A DNA stretch of 28,574 bases, taken from NCBI GenBank assembly GCA_937965795.1, contig CALCMD010000031.1, positions 1-28,574 of the forward strand, read 5' to 3'. The stretch is from an uncultured Lachnospiraceae bacterium. Its GTDB lineage: Bacteria > Bacillota > Clostridia > Lachnospirales > Lachnospiraceae. A program made the translations under genes and the position numbers. This document shows, one piece after another, positions 20,949 through 26,843 of this stretch (position 1 is its first letter; each line of letters starts with the position of its first letter). The notes under the pieces are model-generated. The model saw nothing but the letters and a program-made list of their open reading frames with translations, was not told the DNA's origin and searched no databases.

Positions 20949-23081
20949 CTACATGGATTTTCTCTCCGCGATCTCCGCCATCTTCGCATCATTCAGACGG
21001 GTATCCCCATGCACACGGCTGTATGACAGATAACCGTTCATCCGGTCGATCTTTGTCAGATTTCTGGAACCGCATTTCGGGCAGACGTCCATCTCCAGTT
21101 CTTCATAACCACAATCGTCGCAGTAGGCCAGGGACAGATTTACCCCTTCATAATAGCCAAGCTCCATTGCCCTTCGGATCAGGCTTTTGATTGCCTCGAT
21201 GTTATAGCTGATCGGATAACGGACATACTGGATTTTTCCGCCGTTGCACAGCTCCCAGAAACGCCCTTCCAAATCCTGCTTTTCGATCGGGGTAATGTCC
21301 TCGGTCACATGACAGTGGAAACTGTTGCTCACATACGGCCTGTCGGAGACATTTTCCACGATACCGTACATTTTCCGGAACTGCTCTACCTGCAAACCGC
21401 AGAGACTTTCTGCCGGCGTACCATAAATGGCATACAGCCAGCCATCCTCCTCTTTAAACTGCGTTACCTTTTTATTGATGTATTCCAGAACCTCCAGCGC
21501 AAACTCACCGTCCTCCGCAATGGATTTTCCATTGTACAGTTCCTGAAGCTCATTTAACGCTGTAATTCCAAAAGAGGAAGTCATGGGCTTTAACAAAGGC
21601 TTAATCCGGTCATGCGGGTCCAGATGCCCTCCGTAAAACCCTCCCTCGCAGTAGGCCAGAGGATTCGTGGAAGCCCGCATATTTCCAAGATATTCATACG
21701 TTCTGATATGCAGGTTCCGAATCATTTCCAGATAATAATCCAGCACCTCATAAAAATCCCTGCTCTCCGAGCGGGACTTTGCCAGAATCATCGGCAGATG
21801 CAGGCTTACCGCCCCCACATTAAATCTTCCGACAAAAACCGGCCTGTCCTCTTTATCCGCCGGATACATGCCGCCTCTCTCGTACCAGGGACTCAAAAAC
21901 GCGCGGCACCCCATCGGGCTTATAACCTTTCCATACTGCTTATACATACTGGAGATATAACCCTTCCCCGTCATAGACAGCCAGTCCGGGTACATCGTCT
22001 TTGCGGAACACTGGATTCCCGCCTCAAAAACATCCTCGCATTCTCCACCCTGCCCGTGGAGTTTCTCATCATACAGAAATACAATCTTCGGAAAGAGCAC
22101 TGGTTTACGGTTGCCCGGCTTGCCCTGTCCCTTCTGGTGTACTTCCAGAAGAGAAATACATGCCATTTTTGCAAAACGCTCCGTCCCAAGCCCCAGTGTA
22201 ACGGTTACAAACGGATAATCTCCTCTGGACGATCCTACCGTATTCAGCTTGTACTCGATGCCCTGCCAGCCCTGCTCAAAGTCGCGTTTCACCTTGTCCA
22301 TGGCATAAGTCTCTGCTTTCTTTGCATATCCGCTCCAGGACGGATCTCCGTACTTTAAGAATTCTTCTGTGTATTTTTTATAACTCTTCTCCGCATAAGG
22401 CGCCAGCACCTTATCCACCTCCGGCACGGTAAAACCACCGTACTGCTGTGCCGCGGTGCTCAGAATGATATCCCCCATGACGTCAAACGCCGTATCCAGC
22501 GTCTTTGGCTCATTATACCACACATTTCCCATCTCAAAGCCGCCTTTTAACACGGCCGCCACATCAAAAAGGCAGCAGTTCATGGTGTCCAGTCTGGCGG
22601 ACTGGTCATGAATATAAATGTACCCATCCTTGCACGCCTGTAACTCATCCCGCGTCATAAAAAACTTCCGGTACAGTTCTTTGTTCAGCTCATTGAAGAT
22701 CAGGCTCCGCTTGGTGGCCACCAGCGCACTGTCCGTATTCGCATTGCTCTTATCGCCGATATAGCGGATAGACTGGCTCTTTGTATACACGTCATCCATC
22801 ATGTGAATAAAATCCTGCTTATAGTTCCGGTAATCCCGGTAGCTTTTTGCCACCGCCGGATTCACCTGATCCAGCGAACCCTCCACGATATTGTGCATTT
22901 CCGCGATCGTGATACCCTCTTTTCCAAAAGACTCTGCCTTTTCCTTCGCGGTTTTGCACAGAAATTCTATCTCTTCCTCGGAGAACTTATAAAGAATTCT
23001 CGCCGCCGATTTATTCACCGCCGCAATAATTTTATCCACATTGAATTTTTCCTTCGTCCCATCTTTTTTAATCACATACAT
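20949..23081 (-). CDS. nrdD: Anaerobic (class III) ribonucleoside-triphosphate reductase
   Basis: A 710-residue glycyl-radical enzyme that reduces NTPs to dNTPs without oxygen. An ATP-cone allosteric domain occupies about residues 1-90 (MYVIKKDGTKEKF, ITIAEMHNIVE). The thiyl-radical Cys is C392 in SPMGCRAFLSPW. Near the C-terminus a zinc site CDDCGY ... CPKCGS precedes the radical glycine G683 in IDRMNGYLSYSRVHGDTR. This variant (MNGYLS rather than CGYLG) is common in Firmicutes. Start: the ATG at 23079-23081 has AGGAG eight bases upstream; two upstream in-frame ATGs either overlap that site or lack one. The activating enzyme gene nrdG is not next to it: downstream is the C_GCAxxG operon and upstream the divergent amt gene. 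Confidence 0.95.
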   Translation of the reverse strand: MYVIKKDGTKEKFNVDKIIAAVNKSAARILYKFSEEEIEFLCKTAKEKAESFGKEGITIAEMHNIVEGSLDQVNPAVAKSYRDYRNYKQDFIHMMDDVYTKSQSIRYIGDKSNANTDSALVATKRSLIFNELNKELYRKFFMTRDELQACKDGYIYIHDQSARLDTMNCCLFDVAAVLKGGFEMGNVWYNEPKTLDTAFDVMGDIILSTAAQQYGGFTVPEVDKVLAPYAEKSYKKYTEEFLKYGDPSWSGYAKKAETYAMDKVKRDFEQGWQGIEYKLNTVGSSRGDYPFVTVTLGLGTERFAKMACISLLEVHQKGQGKPGNRKPVLFPKIVFLYDEKLHGQGGECEDVFEAGIQCSAKTMYPDWLSMTGKGYISSMYKQYGKVISPMGCRAFLSPWYERGGMYPADKEDRPVFVGRFNVGAVSLHLPMILAKSRSESRDFYEVLDYYLEMIRNLHIRTYEYLGNMRASTNPLAYCEGGFYGGHLDPHDRIKPLLKPMTSSFGITALNELQELYNGKSIAEDGEFALEVLEYINKKVTQFKEEDGWLYAIYGTPAESLCGLQVEQFRKMYGIVENVSDRPYVSNSFHCHVTEDITPIEKQDLEGRFWELCNGGKIQYVRYPISYNIEAIKSLIRRAMELGYYEGVNLSLAYCDDCGYEELEMDVCPKCGSRNLTKIDRMNGYLSYSRVHGDTRLNDAKMAEIAERKSM

Positions 23082-23156
23082 CTCTTGCATTCTCCTCACC
23101 ATATTTAGTACTGTATTTCAATATTTTTCTTCTTTTTTTACTAGATGTTGTTTTTT

Positions 23157-23185
23157 AGTATATGCCAAAATACAGTAAGTGTAAA
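23157..23185 (-). promoter_or_regulatory. SigA-type promoter of nrdD
   Basis: On the minus strand TTTACA (23180-23185), 17 bases, TATACT (23157-23162). A ten-base inverted repeat (TACTGTATTT at 23109-23118 and AAATACAGTA at 23168-23177) places one arm in the promoter spacer and the other in the early transcribed region, a layout expected of a repressor. The 317-base gap 23082-23398 holds this promoter, a GC palindrome and the amt promoter and leader. Confidence 0.68.
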
Positions 23186-23195
23186 GGGGTATTTT

Positions 23196-23207
23196 CCGGC
23201 CGGCCGG
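23196..23207. repeat. Perfect 12-bp GC palindrome between divergent promoters
   Basis: CCGGCCGGCCGG is embedded in AT-rich sequence, ten bases beyond the nrdD -35 and 20 bases before the amt -35. It could be a protein-binding site. There is a T-run to the right but no upstream transcript on the plus strand for it to terminate. Confidence 0.45.
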
Positions 23208-23227
23208 ATATTTTTTCAAAAACAGGA

Positions 23228-23255
23228 TTGACATTTTAAATTTGTCCGCTATAAT
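23228..23255 (+). promoter_or_regulatory. Perfect-consensus promoter of the amt-PII leader
   Basis: TTGACA (23228-23233), a 16-base spacer, TATAAT (23250-23255). Both hexamers are perfect, the strongest promoter in the window. Transcription should start near 23261-23263. Confidence 0.8.
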
Positions 23256-23262
23256 TAGGGAC

Positions 23263-23346
23263 ATGAAAACAATCCGTTGCAACTATTGTTTCTGCCTATT
23301 AACCGGAACATATATATCAAAGGAGATATTGTCAGGTTTCACCTGA
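23263..23346 (+). CDS. Possible 27-codon leader ORF overlapping the amt attenuator
   Basis: An ATG at 23263, lying at the predicted transcription start, opens a 27-codon frame (MKTIRCNYCFC...) whose TGA at 23344-23346 falls inside the 3' arm of the terminator. It has three Cys codons within its first eleven. No Shine-Dalgarno sequence precedes it, so it would need leaderless initiation. If translated, the ribosome would invade the hairpin and could prevent termination. It may equally be a chance frame. Confidence 0.2.
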   Translation: MKTIRCNYCFCLLTGTYISKEILSGFT

Positions 23347-23361
23347 CGGTATCTCCTTTTT
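23319..23361 (+). terminator. Strong intrinsic terminator (attenuator) in the amt-PII leader
   Basis: AAAGGAGATA (23319-23328) pairs with TATCTCCTTT (23350-23359), GTCAGGT (23331-23337) pairs with ACCTGAC (23341-23347), and the intervening TT/GG can form wobble pairs, giving a stem of about 19 pairs with a three-base loop and a T-run. There is no plus-strand gene upstream, so it acts on the amt transcript itself, 37 bases before the start codon. A smaller hairpin (23265-23292) precedes it. I could not find a clear anti-terminator pairing. Confidence 0.85.
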
Positions 23362-23398
23362 ATTTTCCGTATTCACGCAATGAAATGAGGAGGGAATT

Positions 23399-25150
23399 AT
23401 GATGAATGAAGAAATTTTAAATGCCATAAACGGGCAGTTGTTTGCCGTCTGGTTTCTGATCGGCGCCGCTCTGGTTTTCTGGATGCAGGCCGGTTTCGCA
23501 ATGGTCGAAGCCGGTTTCACCCGCGCGAAAAATACCGGCAATATCCTGATGAAAAACCTGATGGACTTCTGTATCGGAACCATCGTATTTATTCTGATCG
23601 GATTTGGTTTACTTCTGGGGGAAGATCTGGTGGGCCTGATCGGGAAACCCGGATTTGATATTTTTACAAGTTATGAGAACTTTGACTGGTCGAACTTTGT
23701 ATTCAACCTTGTATTCTGTGCGACAACCGCAACCATCGTATCGGGCGCAATGGCTGAACGAACCAAATTTTTATCCTATTGTATCTACTCCGCTGTTATC
23801 TCTGCCCTGATTTATCCCATCGAGGCTCACTGGATCTGGGGCGGCGGCTGGCTGGCACAAATCGGGTTCCACGATTTTGCCGGCTCCTGTGCAATCCACA
23901 TGGTCGGCGGTATCAGCGCTTTGATTGGCGCCAAGATTCTTGGACCCCGCATCGGAAAATTCGAAAAAGATAAATCCGGAAAAATCACAAAGGTAAATGC
24001 TTTTCCCGGCCACAACCTTCCGCTTGGATGCCTGGGATGCTTTATTCTGTGGCTTGGATGGTACGGATTTAACGGAGCGGCGGCGACTTCCGTAGAACAG
24101 TTGGGCTCTATCTTTCTTACCACCACGGTCGCTCCGGCTGTCGCAACGGTCGTCTGCATGATATTCACCTGGATTCGATACGGGAAACCGGATATTTCCA
24201 TGTGCCTGAACGCCTCCCTTGCAGGTCTGGTAGCGATTACTGCCGGCTGTGACGTCACCGACGCTTTCGGTTCTCTCATGATCGGAGCCGTAGCGGGACT
24301 TCTGGTTATCTTTGGCGTATGGCTTCTGGATCATGTCCTGCATATTGATGATCCGGTAGGCGCTGTAGCGGTTCACTGCTGCAATGGTATCTGGGGTACG
24401 ATTGCCGTAGGACTGTTTGCGACTACTTCCGCACCCGGCAACGACCAGCTCGCCGGCCTGTTCTATGGCGGCGGTGTAAAGCTTCTTGGACTCCAGCTTC
24501 TTGGAATTCTCTCCGTTGCCGCATGGACTGCCGTTACCATTACCCTGACATTCCTGGTCATTAAAGCAACCGTTGGTCTGCGTGTCTCGGAAGAAGAAGA
24601 GATTGTCGGTCTGGACGCGACCGAACACGGACTGCCCTCTGCTTACGCCGGCTTTAGCATTATGGATATTGCGAATACGATGACAATGGAAGTCAATGAG
24701 CACACCCTTCTCGGAAAGGATGAAGATGTGGCTTCTCCAAAGCCCCAGGCAAATGTTCCTGTGAAATCCGCAAATAAACCTTCCGAGACTGCGACTGGTA
24801 TCTATAAAGTTTCTATTATCGCCAAACTTTCCAGATATGACGCACTGAAGAAGGCAATGAACGATATTGGCGTAACCGGCATGACTGTCACACAGGTCAT
24901 GGGCTGCGGCGTTCAGAAAGGAGCCGGTGAAAAATACCGAGGCGTCGAGCTGGACGCTACCCTGCTTCCAAAAGTACAGGTCGACGTCATTATCGGCAAT
25001 ATCCCTGTCCAGACCGTCATCGAAGCTGCGAAAAAAGCGCTTTATACCGGACATATCGGCGATGGAAAGATTTTCGTCTACAATGTGAATAAAGTCATAA
25101 AAGTCCGTACCAGTGAAGAAGACCTGGAGGCTCTTATGGACGTCGAGTAG
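23399..25150 (+). CDS. Ammonium transporter (Amt) fused to a C-terminal PII (GlnB/GlnK-type) domain
   Basis: A 583-residue fusion. Residues ~12-400 are an Amt/MEP/Rh channel with eleven predicted helices; the twin pore histidines appear in DFAGSCAIHMVGG and VGAVAVHCCNGIWG, and the family signature runs through SALIGAKILGPR. The Amt C-terminal tail (SEEEEIVGLDATEHG) and a Pro/Lys/Ser-rich linker (~410-467) lead to a full PII domain (468-583): IYKVSIIAKLSRYDALKKAM, a T-loop with the conserved Y-R-G (GEKYRGVEL), and the TGHIGDGKIFV signature. PII senses 2-oxoglutarate and ATP/ADP and normally plugs Amt as a separate protein; here the regulator is tethered. Helix count and function follow from the families; gating in cis is inference. 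AGGAGGG precedes two tandem ATGs (23399 and 23402); either could start. Confidence 0.93.
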   Translation: MMNEEILNAINGQLFAVWFLIGAALVFWMQAGFAMVEAGFTRAKNTGNILMKNLMDFCIGTIVFILIGFGLLLGEDLVGLIGKPGFDIFTSYENFDWSNFVFNLVFCATTATIVSGAMAERTKFLSYCIYSAVISALIYPIEAHWIWGGGWLAQIGFHDFAGSCAIHMVGGISALIGAKILGPRIGKFEKDKSGKITKVNAFPGHNLPLGCLGCFILWLGWYGFNGAAATSVEQLGSIFLTTTVAPAVATVVCMIFTWIRYGKPDISMCLNASLAGLVAITAGCDVTDAFGSLMIGAVAGLLVIFGVWLLDHVLHIDDPVGAVAVHCCNGIWGTIAVGLFATTSAPGNDQLAGLFYGGGVKLLGLQLLGILSVAAWTAVTITLTFLVIKATVGLRVSEEEEIVGLDATEHGLPSAYAGFSIMDIANTMTMEVNEHTLLGKDEDVASPKPQANVPVKSANKPSETATGIYKVSIIAKLSRYDALKKAMNDIGVTGMTVTQVMGCGVQKGAGEKYRGVELDATLLPKVQVDVIIGNIPVQTVIEAAKKALYTGHIGDGKIFVYNVNKVIKVRTSEEDLEALMDVE

Positions 25151-25185
25151 ATATTTCCAGATTCTTGATGGCATATCTAAAAGAA

Positions 25186-25224
25186 AAAAGGACACACTAT
25201 CCAAAAAAGGAGGTGTGTCTTTTT
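25186..25224 (+). terminator. Terminator hairpin carrying the eno ribosome-binding site in its loop
   Basis: GACACAC (25191-25197) pairs with GTGTGTC (25213-25219); the stem continues as G-T plus four A-T pairs (25186-25190 with 25220-25224), giving 12 pairs and a T5 tract. The 15-base loop (25198-25212) contains most of the AGGAGG (25208-25213) that serves eno, and the stem ends at the base before the eno ATG. It can therefore end the amt transcript and also restrict translation of eno. Confidence 0.7.
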
Positions 25225-26478
25225 ATGAATCAGTATGTATCAATCATAGACGTTTATGCAAGAGAAATCCTGGATTCCAGAGGGAATCCTACGGTAGAAG
25301 TAGAAGTTATGGCTGAAAACGGCGTCGTCGGCAGAGCCGCCGTTCCATCCGGGGCATCCACCGGACAATTCGAAGCCGTAGAGCTTCGCGACGGTGAAAA
25401 ACGCTACGGAGGTCTTGGAGTCGAGACAGCCGTTCATCATGTAAATTCCGTTCTGGCCGATTCCATTATCGGTGAAAATGTACTGGAACAGAAGAAAATT
25501 GACCAAAAACTGATCCGTGCAGATGGAACAGCCAACAAATCCGCTCTGGGCGCAAACGCCATTCTGGGCGTTTCTATGGCGGTGGCCGACACGGCGGCAA
25601 AAGTCTTAAATCTTCCTCTCTTCCGCTACCTGGGCGGAATGCACGCGCATCTTCTCCCGGTTCCCATGATGAATATTCTCAACGGAGGGTGTCATGCGGA
25701 TAATACTGTCGATTTACAGGAATTTATGATTATGCCTGTGGGCGCAGAAGATTTCCGCGGACGCCTGCAAATGTGCGCTGAGATCTATCATACCCTGAAA
25801 CATCTGTTAAAAGAGCGGGGACTCTCTACGGGTGTGGGAGATGAAGGCGGATTCGCCCCTGACCTTCCGAATTCCACCGCAGTCCTGGAGCTGATCTGTG
25901 AAGCTGTGGAGCGAAGCGGATACCGTATGAAAGATGACGTCGTGATCGCTCTGGACGCAGCGGCAAGCGAGCTGTATGAAGAGGAAAACGGGCAGTATTA
26001 TTTCCCTGGCGAGGGTGTTCGCAGAACTTCGGATGAAATGGTCAGCTACTATGAAGATCTCGTAAATAAGTTTCCAATCGTCTCGATTGAGGATGGCCTT
26101 TTTGAAGATGACTGGGCGGGCTGGCAGAGACTGACGGACGTCCTGGGCGACCGCATTCAGCTCGTTGGCGACGATCTCTTTGTCACCAATACCGGGCGGC
26201 TGAAGCGCGGAATTGAACTGGGCGCGGCGAATGCCATTTTGATAAAAGTCAATCAGATCGGCACTCTGACAGAAGCCTTTGACGCAATCGAGATGGCACA
26301 GCGCGCCGGATACCGCACCATCATTTCCCACCGTTCCGGAGAAACAGAAGATACGATGATCTCTGATATTGCGGTGGCGGTAGGCGCAGGGCAGATCAAA
26401 ACGGGCGCTCCCTGCCGTGGAGAACGTACCGCAAAGTACAATCAGCTTTTACGAATCGAAGAACAAATTTCATTTTAA
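25225..26478 (+). CDS. eno: Enolase (phosphopyruvate hydratase)
   Basis: A 417-residue cytosolic glycolytic enzyme that interconverts 2-phosphoglycerate and phosphoenolpyruvate. Loop 1 VPSGASTGQFEAVELRDG, the metal-binding Asp/Glu residues (ALDA, IEDG, VGDD), the catalytic Glu of GVGDEGGFAP, Lys in ILIKVNQIGTLTE, ISHRSGETEDT, and IKTGAP are intact, so it should be active. The variable position before the loop-2 His is Cys (NGGCHADN; Ser, Glu or Ala in others). It is about 13 residues shorter than B. subtilis enolase because the C-terminal tail after LLRIEEQ is missing. The start is the ATG at 25225 with AGGAGG 11 bases upstream; an in-frame start 60 bases earlier lies ahead of that site. No separate promoter is visible in the 75-base gap after amt-PII. 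Confidence 0.96.
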   Translation: MNQYVSIIDVYAREILDSRGNPTVEVEVMAENGVVGRAAVPSGASTGQFEAVELRDGEKRYGGLGVETAVHHVNSVLADSIIGENVLEQKKIDQKLIRADGTANKSALGANAILGVSMAVADTAAKVLNLPLFRYLGGMHAHLLPVPMMNILNGGCHADNTVDLQEFMIMPVGAEDFRGRLQMCAEIYHTLKHLLKERGLSTGVGDEGGFAPDLPNSTAVLELICEAVERSGYRMKDDVVIALDAAASELYEEENGQYYFPGEGVRRTSDEMVSYYEDLVNKFPIVSIEDGLFEDDWAGWQRLTDVLGDRIQLVGDDLFVTNTGRLKRGIELGAANAILIKVNQIGTLTEAFDAIEMAQRAGYRTIISHRSGETEDTMISDIAVAVGAGQIKTGAPCRGERTAKYNQLLRIEEQISF

Positions 26479-26482
26479 AACA

Positions 26483-26528
26483 GGAGCAGATGCAGAATAT
26501 TTCTATCCCGCATCTGCTCCTTCTTATA
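26483..26528 (+). terminator. Intrinsic terminator of eno
   Basis: GGAGCAGATGC (26483-26493) pairs perfectly with GCATCTGCTCC (26510-26520) across a 16-base loop and is followed by a T-rich tract. The tract overlaps the stop of the convergent small gene. On the minus strand the hairpin is followed by TGTTTTAAAA, so it may also help end the gpmI transcript. Confidence 0.8.
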
Positions 26529-26841
26529 TATCCATCAGTTTTCTTATCTCGTCCGTAATCTCACCTTCCACACGGCAGTGGATCAGGAGATTGAAAAGTC
26601 TGTACAGGGCAGGCTGTCCTGCATATTCTTCACGCCTTTTGCGAAAATAGGGAGTCAGTTCCCCCCGCGCCTCTTCGACGCTTGACGCCTGATGAAGCTC
26701 CTGCACCAAATCATCCGGTGCGTTCAGTTCTTTCAACGCTCGCGCGCACGCATGACAGTATTCTGCTTCTGAAATCAGAGGACATTCTGATTTACAGGTC
26801 ATTTTAATCTGAACTGCCTGTTTTACAAGTTCCGGTATCAT
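26524..26841 (-). CDS. Small Cys-containing protein of unknown function, downstream of gpmI
   Basis: A 105-residue soluble, mostly helical protein. Near its N-terminus are four cysteines spaced C16-x3-C20-x8-C29-x2-C32 (KMTCKSECP ... EYCHACA), with His30 inside the last pair, which suggests a bound metal ion or redox site. The rest is charged, with no membrane segment or signal. I do not recognise the family. The start is taken as the ATG at 26839-26841, two bases after the gpmI stop, which suggests translational coupling, since the ribosome-binding site there is weak. A longer frame begins inside gpmI at 26937, but its first 32 residues are read from gpmI codons in another frame and look like chance sequence. 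Confidence 0.6.
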   Translation of the reverse strand: MIPELVKQAVQIKMTCKSECPLISEAEYCHACARALKELNAPDDLVQELHQASSVEEARGELTPYFRKRREEYAGQPALYRLFNLLIHCRVEGEITDEIRKLMDI

Positions 26842-26843
26842 CT

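Noticed and set aside
23109..23177. A canonical NrdR box pair
   Set aside because: The repeats are palindromic at the core but do not match the ACACTATATA-type consensus well, and the spacing is twice the usual 31-32 bases.
23261..23361. ANTAR-type two-hairpin antitermination target upstream of amt
   Set aside because: Only one small hairpin precedes the terminator and its loop is 11 bases without the expected hexanucleotide pattern. Not excluded biologically, but unsupported.
23771..25204. A 477-codon open frame antisense to amt-PII
   Set aside because: No ribosome-binding site or domain is seen, and composition is what the complement of a real coding frame gives. The plus-strand Amt-PII reading has complete family motifs.
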